Assembly: GCF_002933275.1 (NCBI RefSeq)
Contig: NZ_PSSX01000008.1
Span: 62,001 to 126,000, forward strand
Length of the DNA stretch: 64,000 nucleotides
Source: Marinobacter maroccanus
GTDB taxonomy: Bacteria; Pseudomonadota; Gammaproteobacteria; Pseudomonadales; Oleiphilaceae
Direction: 5' to 3'
Under the pieces are notes generated by a model. That model made no database searches, was not told the DNA's origin, and worked only from the letters and a program-made list of their open reading frames with translations. Positions 45,109-54,288 of this stretch are shown piece after piece (the stretch's first letter is position 1; every line of letters begins with the position of its first letter). The position numbers and the translations under genes were made by a program.

Positions 45109-45848
45109 CTTCATTGAACGTGCCTATTAACGACCCGATCGAACTCAGTGCACCGCCGTCGCTGCAATTCGAGAGCGTCGAGTTCAACCCGTTCGGCCAC
45201 CAGCTTTTTGGCCCCTGTTCTTTCAAGCTTGACGGACCCGGCCCCACGCTGGTGATGGGCCCCAATGGCGCAGGCAAAAGTCTGATGCTGCGATTGGCAC
45301 ATGGTCTGCTGACACCCACTGAAGGGGCCGTGACCTGGTCAGGCGACGGAGCACCCCGCCAGGCCATGGTTTTCCAGACGCCGGTGCTTCTGCGCCGTTC
45401 CGCACTGGCCAACCTCACGCACGCGCTGGCAGTCAATAATATCCCACGCAGGCTCCGCACAGATCTGGCCCGGGAAGCCCTGGCGCGATTCGGCCTGTCT
45501 GCCAGTGCCGATACACCTGCCCGGGTGCTATCGGGTGGCGAGAAACAGCGCCTGGCACTGGCCCGGGCCTGGGCGCTCTCACCGGCAGTGCTGTTTCTGG
45601 ACGAGCCCACCTCTGCACTGGATCCGGCCGCCATCAAGGAAGTCGAAACCGCGGTTCAGGAATTTCATGAAAGAGGCACGCGGATCGTGATGACAACCCA
45701 TGACCTGCATCAGGCCCGGCGACTTGCCGGGGATGTGCTGTTTCTCGCTGGTGGCAAAGTGCAGGAGCACACCCCTTCGAACGTCTTTTTTGACACCCCT
45801 GTTTCGCGCCAGGCGCAAGCCTTTATGAGCGGTGAACTCGTTGCGTGA
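45105..45848 (+). CDS. tupC: Tungstate ABC transporter ATP-binding protein
   Basis: A 247-residue ABC ATPase. Walker A is MGPNGAGKSLMLRL, the signature VLSGGEKQRLALARAWAL, Walker B AVLFLDEPTSALD and the H-loop MTTHDLHQARRLAG. Compared with common ABC ATPases, the segment between Walker A and the signature is short. It overlaps tupB by 4 bases; the tupA signal-peptide start follows 68 bases later. It powers TupB. Confidence 0.9.
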   Translation: MTSLNVPINDPIELSAPPSLQFESVEFNPFGHQLFGPCSFKLDGPGPTLVMGPNGAGKSLMLRLAHGLLTPTEGAVTWSGDGAPRQAMVFQTPVLLRRSALANLTHALAVNNIPRRLRTDLAREALARFGLSASADTPARVLSGGEKQRLALARAWALSPAVLFLDEPTSALDPAAIKEVETAVQEFHERGTRIVMTTHDLHQARRLAGDVLFLAGGKVQEHTPSNVFFDTPVSRQAQAFMSGELVA

Positions 45849-45916
45849 TTCACAACCACAAAACCCACCAAACCATTGCTCACTCGATGAATGAAACCAA
45901 AGATGGAGAAAACAAG

Positions 45917-46723
45917 ATGAAAAAGACCCTGAATCTGGTTCTTGCAGCCGTAACTACCATGGGCCTGACGTTCAGCGCCCATGCCGAAGACTACATTACG
46001 CTGGCTTCAACAACGTCAACCGAGAACTCGGGCCTGTTCGACTCGATACTGCCAAAGTTTGAGGACGCGACCGGCATCGAAGTCCGCGTTGTCGCCGTAG
46101 GTACCGGCCAGGCCTTTGAACTTGCCCGCCGCGGCGATGCCGACAGTCTTCTGGTGCACGACACCAACGGCGAAAAGCGGTTTGTGGAGAACGGCTTTGC
46201 CACCGAGCGCGCCGATGTCATGTACAACGACTTTGTACTGATCGGCCCCAAGGATGATCCCGCAAACATCAGCGAAGCGCAAAGCGCAGCCGGCGCATTC
46301 GCGGCTATCGCCGAAGCAGAGGCACCGTTCGCATCACGTGGCGATGACAGCGGCACCAACCGCGCCGAACTCCGGCTCTGGGCCAATGCCGGTGTGGAGC
46401 CAGGCGGCAGCTGGTACCGGGAGCTTGGCAGCGGCATGGGGCCAACACTGAACACCGCTGCAGCCATGGACGCCTACGTGATGTCCGACCGTGCCACCTG
46501 GGTGGCGTTTGAAAACCGGCAAAACCTGGAGCTGCTGTACGCAGGCGACGAGGTAATGTTCAACCAGTATGGCAGCCTGCTGTTGTCTGAAGAGAAGCAT
46601 CCGCACCTCAAGCATGAGATGGCTGCGAAATGGCACAACTGGCTTCTCTCCGAAGAAGGTCAGCAGGCGATTGCCGACTTCAAGGTGGATGGACAGCAGC
46701 TGTTTTTCCCGAACGCCAAGTAG
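45917..46723 (+). CDS. tupA: Tungstate-binding periplasmic protein
   Basis: A 268-residue binding protein with a signal peptide (MKKTLNLVLAAVTTMGLTFSAHA-E). The oxyanion-binding start ITLASTTSTENSGLFDSILPKFE is diagnostic of TupA, and SRGDDSGTNRAELRLWA with YVMSDRATWVAFENR completes the site. TupA binds tungstate tightly and molybdate less so. The ATG at 45917 follows GGAGAAAACAAG. A strong terminator lies 54 bases after the stop, and a copy of the gene's last 28 bases lies beyond it. Confidence 0.9.
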   Translation: MKKTLNLVLAAVTTMGLTFSAHAEDYITLASTTSTENSGLFDSILPKFEDATGIEVRVVAVGTGQAFELARRGDADSLLVHDTNGEKRFVENGFATERADVMYNDFVLIGPKDDPANISEAQSAAGAFAAIAEAEAPFASRGDDSGTNRAELRLWANAGVEPGGSWYRELGSGMGPTLNTAAAMDAYVMSDRATWVAFENRQNLELLYAGDEVMFNQYGSLLLSEEKHPHLKHEMAAKWHNWLLSEEGQQAIADFKVDGQQLFFPNAK

Positions 46724-46776
46724 GTCAGCAAGGTTAAGGGCCACTGGCCTTACCCTGTCTAACCCTGTATTACCTG

Positions 46777-46804
46777 AACCCCGGCGCTGCCGGGGTTTTT
46801 TATT
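46777..46804 (+). terminator. Rho-independent terminator after tupA
   Basis: AACCCCGGC (46777-46785) and GCCGGGGTT (46789-46797) form a 9-bp stem with a 3-base loop, followed by TTTTATT. It ends the tupBCA transcript before fdhD. Confidence 0.9.
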
Positions 46805-46812
46805 GGTGTAAG

Positions 46813-46840
46813 GCAGCTGTTTTTCCCGAATGCCAAATAG
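46813..46840 (+). repeat. Duplicated 3' end of tupA
   Basis: Twenty-eight bases match the last codons and stop of tupA (46696-46723) with two substitutions, including GCAGCTGTTTTTCCCGAA. Both copies would encode QLFFPNAK-stop. It is not an expressed gene and looks like the scar of a former tandem duplication across the terminator. Confidence 0.8.
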
Positions 46841-46895
46841 GCTAATCTCTGGCAATCTCCGTAGATATTCCATTCAACGGCATTCATGAAACGGC

Positions 46896-46909
46896 TATAA
46901 CAAAAATGA
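46896..46909 (+). promoter_or_regulatory. -10 element abutting the fdhD start
   Basis: TATAAC at 46896-46901 is followed by AAAA and the ATG at 46906. A near-identical arrangement precedes the DUF3305 gene (TATAAC at 54278, ATG at 54289). Transcription from such a -10 box would start at or very near the ATG. Confidence 0.5.
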
Positions 46910-47775
46910 CGATTGATCCCATACTTCCCGATCCCAAAGATCCACGGCTTTCCCGGCCGGTAGAAGGTGTCGATGAAAACGGCGAGGCCAAATCGATCAG
47001 CGTGATCGAGGAACGCCCGCTGACCATCTACCTGAACAGCCAGGAAATCGTCACGGCCATGACCATTGGCGATCACCCGGAGTATCTGGCCCTGGGTTTC
47101 CTGCTGAACCAGGGCATGCTGAAACAGACCGATGAGGTCACCGGAATCGATTTCGACGAGGAACTTGAGGTCGCGGTGGTGCGCACGGCGGGCGTGACCG
47201 ATGTCGAGGACAAGCTGGAAAAGAAAACCCGCACCTCCGGCTGCGCCGTGGGCACGGTCTTCGGCGACATGATGGCGGGTCTGGAGGGGCTGTCTCTGCC
47301 AGACACTCCAGTACACACCAGCACCTTTTACGATCTCTCCTTTCAGATCAATCACACACCCAGCCTGTACATGGAAACCGGCGCCATCCATGGCACCGCA
47401 CTATGCCAGGGCAAAACAATCCTTGCCTACATGGAGGATGTTGGAAGGCACAATGCGGTCGACAAGATTGCCGGCTGGATGTACCTGAACAACATTGCTA
47501 CAGCCGATAAGGTGCTATACACCACCGGGCGACTCACCTCCGAGATGGTGATCAAGACATCGCTGATGGGCATTCCCACGCTGATCAGCCGCTCCGGCTT
47601 TACCGCCTGGGGCGTCGATATTGCCCGGCAGGTCGGGCTGACCCTGATCGGCCGGATGCGAGGCAAGAAATTCACCTGCCTGAGCGGCCAACACCGACTG
47701 GTGTTCGATCAGGACTTGTCGCAGGTACCCGATGAAGACAAGAAGCTGCGTCGTAAAGGCGCTCAACATGATTGA
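46906..47775 (+). CDS. fdhD: Formate dehydrogenase accessory sulfurtransferase FdhD
   Basis: A 289-residue protein needed to transfer sulfur to the bis-MGD cofactor of formate dehydrogenase. Family blocks: ERPLTIYLNSQEIVTAMTIG, HPEYLALGFLLNQGML, TRTSGCAVGTVFGDM, YMEDVGRHNAVDKIAGW, LYTTGRLTSEMVIKTSLMGIPTLISRSGFTAWGVDIA. The active-site loop has one cysteine (SGCAVG) where E. coli FdhD has a CxxC pair. It begins a run of cofactor genes (mobA, mobB, moeA) with 12 bases or overlaps between them. Confidence 0.93.
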   Translation: MTIDPILPDPKDPRLSRPVEGVDENGEAKSISVIEERPLTIYLNSQEIVTAMTIGDHPEYLALGFLLNQGMLKQTDEVTGIDFDEELEVAVVRTAGVTDVEDKLEKKTRTSGCAVGTVFGDMMAGLEGLSLPDTPVHTSTFYDLSFQINHTPSLYMETGAIHGTALCQGKTILAYMEDVGRHNAVDKIAGWMYLNNIATADKVLYTTGRLTSEMVIKTSLMGIPTLISRSGFTAWGVDIARQVGLTLIGRMRGKKFTCLSGQHRLVFDQDLSQVPDEDKKLRRKGAQHD

Positions 47776-47787
47776 CGGAGGCACTGC

Positions 47788-48375
47788 ATGACGCAATGTG
47801 CAGTCATCCTGGCCGGCGGCCAGGCAAACCGGATGGGTGGCGTCGACAAGGGCCGGCTCATGCTCGGAGACCAGTCGCTGATCCAGCGGGTGATTGAGCG
47901 GATCACACCTCAGGTCGACGCCGTGGTATTGAACGCCAACGGCGATTTAAGCCGGTTCGACGACCTGGGTTTGCCCATAGTGGCCGACTCCATCGAGGGC
48001 TTTCCGGGACCGCTGGCGGGCGTTCTCGCGGGCATGGACTGGGCCGCCGAACAGGGCCATGACTGGCTGATCAGCGTTGCTGCCGACACTCCGTCCTTCC
48101 CCAGGGATCTGGCTGTCAGGCTGGCTGAACATGACACCCCGGTGGTCTTGGCGGCCACACCGGACCCCGAACGGGGCCGACTGCCCCAACCGACCTTCGG
48201 CCGTTGGCAGGTCGCTTTACGGCATGAGTTGCGCGCCGCCCTGAACGATGGGGTACGCAAGATCCGCCAGTGGACGCAGGCCCAGGGCGAAACCCTGGTG
48301 ATTTTCGACGAAGGCGATTTTTTCAATATCAATACGCCAGACGATCTGGCCTGGGCGGAGCAGCACCTGAAGTGA
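47788..48375 (+). CDS. mobA: Molybdenum cofactor guanylyltransferase MobA
   Basis: A 195-residue nucleotidyltransferase that attaches GMP to molybdopterin to form MGD. The GTP-binding start is VILAGGQANRMGGVDKGRLML; further blocks are GPLAGVLAGMDWAAE and ISVAADTPSFPRDL, and TFGRWQVALRHELRAALNDG follows. It lies 12 bases after fdhD and overlaps the start of mobB by 4 bases. Length matches E. coli MobA (194). Confidence 0.93.
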   Translation: MTQCAVILAGGQANRMGGVDKGRLMLGDQSLIQRVIERITPQVDAVVLNANGDLSRFDDLGLPIVADSIEGFPGPLAGVLAGMDWAAEQGHDWLISVAADTPSFPRDLAVRLAEHDTPVVLAATPDPERGRLPQPTFGRWQVALRHELRAALNDGVRKIRQWTQAQGETLVIFDEGDFFNINTPDDLAWAEQHLK

Positions 48376-48863
48376 ATGTTATTGGCATCGTAGGTTGGAA
48401 AAACTCCGGCAAGACCACACTGGCCGCGGCCCTGATTCGCGAACTCTCCAGCCGGGGGTTAACGGTCAATTCGATCAAACACGCCCATCACATGGTGGAT
48501 GTGGATCAACCCGGAACAGACAGCTACAAACATCGTGACGCCGGCGCCCGGGAAGTCATCCTGGCTGGCGGTCAGCGCTTCGCGATCATGCACGAACTCC
48601 GGGGAGCAGCAGAACCGACGCTGGATGATTTGCTGGCACGGCTTAGCCCCTGCGACTGGGTGGTAGTCGAGGGATTCAAGACCCACTCCCACACCAAGAT
48701 CGAGGTGCACCGCCGGGAGGGTTCCCGGTCACCGCTGTTCACCGAGGATCCGAGCATTGTTGCTGTGGCGTCGGACTACGCCGCCGAATTCTCGGGCCCC
48801 GTTTTCGACATAAACGATGTACCCGCCATCGCCGACTTTATTCTGAACCGTCAAAAACAATGA
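48372..48863 (+). CDS. mobB: Molybdopterin-guanine dinucleotide biosynthesis adapter MobB
   Basis: A 163-residue P-loop GTPase: NVIGIVGWKNSGKTTLAAAL, NSIKHAHHMVDVDQPGTDSYKH, GAREVILAGGQRFAIMHE and WVVVEGFKTHSHTKIEVHR. MobB binds MobA and assists MGD formation. It starts at GTG overlapping the mobA stop (GTGA), and its own stop overlaps the moeA ATG. The frame is open further upstream inside mobA, but the GTG gives the family length. Confidence 0.9.
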   Translation: MNVIGIVGWKNSGKTTLAAALIRELSSRGLTVNSIKHAHHMVDVDQPGTDSYKHRDAGAREVILAGGQRFAIMHELRGAAEPTLDDLLARLSPCDWVVVEGFKTHSHTKIEVHRREGSRSPLFTEDPSIVAVASDYAAEFSGPVFDINDVPAIADFILNRQKQ

Positions 48864-50137
48864 GCGGGACAACCAGGAGCCGAAGATCCATGAAACCGCT
48901 TCGCAACGACTGTTTTGCCTTGCCCCCCGGAGTGAACTGGACGCCGGTCGAAGAGGCCCTGGAGCGTTTGCGTTCACGGTTGCATCCCGTGGTGGAAGTG
49001 GAACACGCCGTTCCGCTCTCACAGGTTCACGGCCGGATCCTGGCAAGCGATGTCCATGCGCCTCGGGCCCACCCCCCAAGCAACAATTCCGCCGTCGACG
49101 GCTACGCCCTGGCCGGGCCGGTGACAGACGTGCCCTGTACACTGCCGCTGGTGGATGGCCGCAGCGCCGCCGGTGAGCCTTACATGGGACAGGTGCCCGA
49201 AGGTCATGCGATCCGGATTCTGACAGGAGCGGTCATTCCAGCCGGCACGGATACGGTGGTGCTGGAGGAAGACTGCGAAGTCAGGGATGGCCAGCTGCAT
49301 TTGAACGGCACGCTGAAAGCGGGCGCCAATGCTCGCAAAGCCGGCGAAGACATCAAGGCTCAGGATCGGATCCTGGTCGCCGGAACCCGCCTGACGCCCA
49401 CACAGATTTCCGTACTCGCCAGCGTGGGGGTGGAATCGGTCGACGTCTACCAGAGGCTGAGGGTCGGGGTTCTGTCTACCGGTGATGAGGTAAAACCGGT
49501 TGGTGCCGCCGTCACCGACTGGCAGATCTACGACGCTAACCGGCCGATGCTCAGCGCCCTGATTTCGCAACTGGGCTACGAGCTGGTGGATCTCGGCCAT
49601 GTGCTGGACCGGGCCGAAGAGGTGAAAGCGGCGCTTGAGCGGGGCGCGGAACACTGCGACCTGATCCTGACCAGCGGCGGTGTGTCCGCCGGCGACGAAG
49701 ATCACGTATCGAAAACCCTGAAAGCCCACGGCGACATCAGCAACTGGCGCATTGCCATCAAGCCCGGCCGGCCTCTGGCCCTCGCTATGTTCCAGGGCAC
49801 GCCGGTCGTCGGCCTGCCGGGTAATCCGGTGGCCGCCTGGGTTTGCGCCCTCCGGTTTGGCGCCCCTGCCATGGCACTACTGGCGGGCGGAGAATGGTTC
49901 GAGCCTCAGGCCTATGTGATGCCGGCCAACTTTTCGAAGAACAAAAAGCCCGGGCGCAGCGAGATGCTGCGGGCACGGGTCCGGGATGGGCAGGTTGAGG
50001 TATTCGGTTCGGAAGGCTCCGGCCGGGTGACCGGCCTGGCCTGGTCCGACGGACTGGTGGAACTGGATGAGAGCGCCCAACAGATAGAGCCGGGCACCCC
50101 CGTGCGGTTTATTCCTTACGGCAGCTTCGGCCTTTAA
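48860..50137 (+). CDS. moeA: Molybdopterin molybdenumtransferase MoeA
   Basis: A 425-residue enzyme that inserts molybdate into adenylated molybdopterin. Seen are the domain 1 block PSNNSAVDGYALAG, EGHAIRILTGAVIPAGTDTVV, the GPHN-type domain motifs VGVLSTGDEVKPVG, YDANRPMLSALISQLGY, LTSGGVSAGDEDHV and VVGLPGNPVAAWVC, and the C-terminal domain IV. It overlaps mobB by 4 bases and is the last of the fdhD-mobA-mobB-moeA set. It converges on the DUF6505-like gene with no gap. Confidence 0.93.
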   Translation: MSGTTRSRRSMKPLRNDCFALPPGVNWTPVEEALERLRSRLHPVVEVEHAVPLSQVHGRILASDVHAPRAHPPSNNSAVDGYALAGPVTDVPCTLPLVDGRSAAGEPYMGQVPEGHAIRILTGAVIPAGTDTVVLEEDCEVRDGQLHLNGTLKAGANARKAGEDIKAQDRILVAGTRLTPTQISVLASVGVESVDVYQRLRVGVLSTGDEVKPVGAAVTDWQIYDANRPMLSALISQLGYELVDLGHVLDRAEEVKAALERGAEHCDLILTSGGVSAGDEDHVSKTLKAHGDISNWRIAIKPGRPLALAMFQGTPVVGLPGNPVAAWVCALRFGAPAMALLAGGEWFEPQAYVMPANFSKNKKPGRSEMLRARVRDGQVEVFGSEGSGRVTGLAWSDGLVELDESAQQIEPGTPVRFIPYGSFGL

Positions 50138-50614
50138 TCAGTCAACGCTGCCATGAACCGCAAAGGCCTCCAGTGAAGCATCCTGAGGGCCCCGGGAACG
50201 GTAGGTTTCCTCGACACCCAGCTCGGTCAGTGTACGGCTGACCATCAGCAGGGTGTTGTCCTCGAAGTCTTCACACATGCTGCGCATCTGGTCGATTTCT
50301 TCACAGGCAACCGGATAGGCCGCATCGATATCCGGCGCGCCGTAATGGTCAACAAACGTCTGTGCAAGGGTACGGCGAACATGCTCGAGTTCCGGTTCGG
50401 TGATGTTGCATACCCCCACGAAACTGGCGCGCCCGCCTGATTCAATGCTGTACCAGCCGTTACTGAATGCCTGGCGGGCTTTGCCTTTCAGGTCTGCTTC
50501 GGTCCAGTTGGAGAACTCGAAGCCACCGGAGATCGCCCATTCACCACTGGGCGCAGGCTTTTCAAATACGTTTTCGTCCGATATGTCCAGTTGCAGGGTT
50601 CGGGCCAGCTTCAT
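50138..50614 (-). CDS. DUF6505-like protein of the formate dehydrogenase locus
   Basis: A 158-residue protein of unknown function that I associate with the DUF6505 family, which occurs beside formate dehydrogenase genes. Text includes [40 protein letters not shown] and WYSIESGGRASFVGVCNITE. No membrane span or cofactor motif is visible. It is last in a four-gene minus-strand operon, overlapping the ligase-like gene by 4 bases, so it is probably made in fixed ratio with it. Confidence 0.75.
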   Translation of the reverse strand: MKLARTLQLDISDENVFEKPAPSGEWAISGGFEFSNWTEADLKGKARQAFSNGWYSIESGGRASFVGVCNITEPELEHVRRTLAQTFVDHYGAPDIDAAYPVACEEIDQMRSMCEDFEDNTLLMVSRTLTELGVEETYRSRGPQDASLEAFAVHGSVD

Positions 50615-51315
50615 ACGTGCTCCGCGAATTCAATCAAACTCAGTGTCTCGGTCATGACATCCTGACGCAACAGCATCCGACCTTTTTCATCCAGGCCAAC
50701 AAAAATGCCGGGCCGGGGCCGTTCGATTGTCTTGCCCAGCGTGTCACAGCGGGGCCGCCATTCGTTGTGCACCCGTTCGAAACCACTGTCCATAAAGTAG
50801 GTCAGCCACAACAGCGTGTGCTTGGACCAGCTTTCCAACAGGGCCATGGGCGTGATTTCAACGCAGCCTTCCTCGTACAGACAGGTTTCGTTTGGATTTT
50901 CTCCCGGCTCGTCGGTCATCGGGATAAAGGGCACATCAACGCCAATGACCAGCCAGTTGGGATAGGCCTTGGGGTCAGAAACATCCGCGGCGAAACGGAC
51001 ACTGCCGCACATCGCACCGTTTACCTTGATGCGGTCGGGCCATACAAAGTGTACGGGGACTTCGGGCGGGGCCAGAGCACCAAGGCTCTCGGCCAGACCT
51101 ATCTGGGCAACATAGACCGCCTGAATGGCCTCTTCCAGGGGCGTTTCCGGCGCCAGCACCAGGGCCGCACGCAGGCTGTCGCCTTGCTCGGAGTAGAACA
51201 CCGTGCCGGAATCGACACCCGCAATGGCCCGGCTCACAGCCTTGTCAAAAGGGTCGGTGTGCCTGGGCACCACCTCTCCGGTCAGTAACGGTGGGAACTG
51301 GGGTGATTCGATCAT
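50611..51315 (-). CDS. Biotin/lipoate ligase-like protein of the Fdh locus
   Basis: A 234-residue protein related to the biotin/lipoate A/B protein ligase fold ([37 protein letters not shown]), with a C-terminal extension of DUF4444 type ([35 protein letters not shown]). The glycine/arginine biotin-adenylation motif and the conserved Lys of true ligases are not seen, so adenylating activity is doubtful. It overlaps mrp and the DUF6505-like gene by 4 bases each. A role in formate dehydrogenase assembly is inferred from context only. Confidence 0.75.
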   Translation of the reverse strand: MIESPQFPPLLTGEVVPRHTDPFDKAVSRAIAGVDSGTVFYSEQGDSLRAALVLAPETPLEEAIQAVYVAQIGLAESLGALAPPEVPVHFVWPDRIKVNGAMCGSVRFAADVSDPKAYPNWLVIGVDVPFIPMTDEPGENPNETCLYEEGCVEITPMALLESWSKHTLLWLTYFMDSGFERVHNEWRPRCDTLGKTIERPRPGIFVGLDEKGRMLLRQDVMTETLSLIEFAEHV

Positions 51316-52160
51316 TGGATAGCCCGGGCATAGACGTCAGAGGCAACAATTTCATCGGCGATGCGCTGGAAAGCCTGCGCCTGGGGGCTGTCAGGCTTCG
51401 AAACGACAATCGGAACACCCCCATCCGATCCCACCCGGATATCGAGATCCAGCGGAATCTCTCCCAGGAAGGGCGAACCAAGTTTCTCCGCCTCGGCCCG
51501 CGCGCCACCGTGTCCGAACGGATGGTGCTCTTTGCCGCAGCCATCGCAGATAAACGAGGCCATATTTTCGATCAACCCGAACAGCGGCACATCCATCCGC
51601 TTGAACATATCAATACCCTTGCGGGCATCCATCAGGGCGATGTCCTGGGGCGTCGAGACGATGACCGCTCCTGCAACGAAGAACTTCTGGCTCAGGGTCA
51701 TCTGGACATCGCCCGTACCCGGCGGCAGATCCACCAGCAGCACGTCCAGCCTTCCCCACTCCACCTGGTTCATCATCTGTTGCAAAGCGCCCATCAACAT
51801 CGGCCCGCGCCAGACGATGGCTTCATCGTCCGGGGCCATCAGGCCCAGGGACATCAGCGTTACGCCGTGATTTCTCAGCGGCAGGATGGTGCTTCCATCC
51901 GGGCTGGACGGCCGGCCGGAAACCCCTAGCATGCGGGGCTGGCTCGGGCCGTAGACATCTGCGTCCAGCAAGCCGACCTTTAGACCTTTCGAGGCCAGGG
52001 CCACAGCCAGGTTGGACGACACAGTCGATTTACCTACGCCGCCCTTGCCGGATGCAATGGCAATGATGCGATCCACGCCCCTCGGGTTCTTGTCCTGAGG
52101 CCTCGGAGCGTCAGTTCCGATCAGATTCGGCTTCTTTCCTACTTCGGTGTACTCAACCAT
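51312..52160 (-). CDS. Mrp/NBP35-family iron-sulfur carrier ATPase
   Basis: A 282-residue deviant Walker ATPase. [25 protein letters not shown] holds the P-loop, [16 protein letters not shown] and [16 protein letters not shown] follow, and [17 protein letters not shown] gives the CxxC that binds a bridging [4Fe-4S] cluster in the dimer. It lacks the N-terminal MIP18/DUF59 domain found in the longer housekeeping Mrp/ApbC, so it looks like a dedicated paralogue. It would deliver clusters to the ferredoxin or FdhA/FdhB encoded nearby. Confidence 0.9.
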   Translation of the reverse strand: MVEYTEVGKKPNLIGTDAPRPQDKNPRGVDRIIAIASGKGGVGKSTVSSNLAVALASKGLKVGLLDADVYGPSQPRMLGVSGRPSSPDGSTILPLRNHGVTLMSLGLMAPDDEAIVWRGPMLMGALQQMMNQVEWGRLDVLLVDLPPGTGDVQMTLSQKFFVAGAVIVSTPQDIALMDARKGIDMFKRMDVPLFGLIENMASFICDGCGKEHHPFGHGGARAEAEKLGSPFLGEIPLDLDIRVGSDGGVPIVVSKPDSPQAQAFQRIADEIVASDVYARAIQ

Positions 52161-52177
52161 GGTGTGTCCTGTTGTTT

Positions 52178-54157
52178 TTAACTGTCCAGATAATCATCAC
52201 TGGTGCGGACCCGCGGGCGCTCACCGCCTGCCATAGGTGCTGTGCTCCCATGGAACTGGGCCTTGACCCGGCAGTCATCACACATTTTGATGAGCTGCAC
52301 GTTATCAGAGTTCTTGTACATCCAGTGCTGGTTTTCAAGTTTCTCGACGATCCGGTTAATAGTGCTGGCAACGCCAAATGGGGTGCCACACTTGATGCAT
52401 TCGAATGGCTCTTCACCATGCAACGCCCGGGCACTGAGCGCCGCCTTGGACACATCAAGCTGGGGCTTCAGGGTGATGGCGGTTTCAGGGCAGGTACTCT
52501 CGCAGATGCCACACTGGACACAGGCGTTTTCCGTGAACTGAACCTCAGGGCGATCCGGATGGTCACCAAGCGCACCCGTTGGGCATAGTGATACACAGGC
52601 AAGACAAAGCGTGCATTTATCGGAATCAATTTCGATGGCACCGTAAGGCGCACCGACGGGCAGCGGAATTGGCTCTTCGATCTTTTCCGACATGGCAGCC
52701 ACTGTTACCCGGGTGATATCCCGGCGACCACCAACCAGCAAGACCGGGTCGCTCACCCGACCGGCATTGTCGCCGGCATCGCAGAGCTCAATGGCGGAAA
52801 TAACCCGCACCCGACTCGGCGAGTTGTGGGTACCTTTGAGCATGGCCTGGGCCAGTTCCACTTCCGCAGTCACCGCACGGCGATCCAGCTCGTTGTCCGC
52901 AAGGATCAGGACCTCGGCGTAGCCGGCGCCGAACGCCGCCATGATTTCCGCGTGGCCGATCCGGTCGACATGCTCCAGCGCCATCGGGATGAGATCATCC
53001 GCGAGACCATTATCGTAGCGGGCCAGGTTGGCAATGGCTTCTGTGCCAGCCTCCAGGGTATGGAAAACCAGACGGGGAGATTCGTGGGTGTGCTCGCGAT
53101 AGACCTTGGCCATCACTTCCACGGCCTTGGTCAGTGCCTCGAACGGGGTCTCATTCATGGTCACCGCAGAGGTGGGACAGACCGCGGCGCAGGAGCCGCA
53201 ACCGGCACAGATATCGGAATCAATCTGGATGTGATCCCCGACGGAGAAAATAGCTTCCGTCGGACAGACATCCAGGCAACGGGTACACCCGGGTTTGTTC
53301 GCCCGGGAGTGCGCACAAAGGGATTCTTCCAGCCGGAAATACACCGTTTTCTCGAACTCACCCACCATTTCCCGGGCCGTCAGGGCAATGCGTTCCAGCT
53401 CGCCGGATTTTTTCGGGTCGGCCCAGAAGTAGCCGTTGCGCTTCTCGTGGCTCGGAAACGCCGGGGCGCCGCCACGCAGATCAATAAACACATCGCATTC
53501 GCTGCGGGCTGTGGGCTTGGCTGCTTCATAACCCAGCTCACCGCGACCGGCCGGATGCAGGGGCTGCAGGTGGGCAAATTCCAGCTTGAAATTGCCCAGC
53601 GCACCGTAAGCTCCCGTCAGTTGGCCTTTGGCCACGTCGTAGGCGGCGGATGGCAGCTGGATGGGGCCGGCATCGTTGACAATGCAGGTGACACCCAGTT
53701 CGTCCTGAACCAGTTCGGCCATCCTTATAGCCTTCTCGGTGGGACCGACGATGCAGCACACGCCACTGGACTGAATGTTTTTTGCCGGGGCCATTGGCGC
53801 CGGCAATTGGGCGGCGGCGACCAGGGCTGCCTGCTTAGCATGCAAGCGCTCGGGCTTGGCGTCGGGAGCACTCCAGCCGGCGCGATCCCGGATATCAATT
53901 GATTGGAGCGGCGCGGAGTGCTGGATCTCGGCGTAAACGTCTTCGGCGAGGCGCTCGAACAAAGCCGCCTGCTGGCCACAGGCAATCAGGACGTCGTTAC
54001 TGGCGGCCAGATGTTCGGCGGCAACACTCATTTCACTGCCGCACAGTTGATCAACTGCAATCACCTGTTCAGCCGCCGCGGCTTTCCGCAACGCCTCTGA
54101 ATCGAAGGTCTGTGATTTATCGCAGCTGCACAATAATAGGGTCTTGTATGCCTTCAT
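52178..54157 (-). CDS. Large ferredoxin with four [4Fe-4S] motifs
   Basis: A 659-residue iron-sulfur protein. Two ferredoxin motifs lie near residues 290-320 ([34 protein letters not shown]) and two near 515-550 ([36 protein letters not shown]). A C-terminal pair of CxxC (about 590 and 627; [13 protein letters not shown]) suggests a zinc or rubredoxin-like site. The N-terminal 280 residues are not a recognised domain. No membrane span or signal peptide is visible. It is first in the minus-strand operon and divergent from DUF3305, and may carry electrons to or from formate dehydrogenase. The ATG at 54157 is chosen over a longer frame. Confidence 0.85.
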   Translation of the reverse strand: MKAYKTLLLCSCDKSQTFDSEALRKAAAAEQVIAVDQLCGSEMSVAAEHLAASNDVLIACGQQAALFERLAEDVYAEIQHSAPLQSIDIRDRAGWSAPDAKPERLHAKQAALVAAAQLPAPMAPAKNIQSSGVCCIVGPTEKAIRMAELVQDELGVTCIVNDAGPIQLPSAAYDVAKGQLTGAYGALGNFKLEFAHLQPLHPAGRGELGYEAAKPTARSECDVFIDLRGGAPAFPSHEKRNGYFWADPKKSGELERIALTAREMVGEFEKTVYFRLEESLCAHSRANKPGCTRCLDVCPTEAIFSVGDHIQIDSDICAGCGSCAAVCPTSAVTMNETPFEALTKAVEVMAKVYREHTHESPRLVFHTLEAGTEAIANLARYDNGLADDLIPMALEHVDRIGHAEIMAAFGAGYAEVLILADNELDRRAVTAEVELAQAMLKGTHNSPSRVRVISAIELCDAGDNAGRVSDPVLLVGGRRDITRVTVAAMSEKIEEPIPLPVGAPYGAIEIDSDKCTLCLACVSLCPTGALGDHPDRPEVQFTENACVQCGICESTCPETAITLKPQLDVSKAALSARALHGEEPFECIKCGTPFGVASTINRIVEKLENQHWMYKNSDNVQLIKMCDDCRVKAQFHGSTAPMAGGERPRVRTSDDYLDS

Positions 54158-54288
54158 CAGGAATTGAACTCTTTCGTTGTTTTTGTACGTATACGTTTCC
54201 GTATCGCTTTTCGAGCATGCCACAGGCATTATCTTTTGGACAATTGGATAATCGTTTGTGCCCTGCTAGTTTTACGCTATAACAAAAA

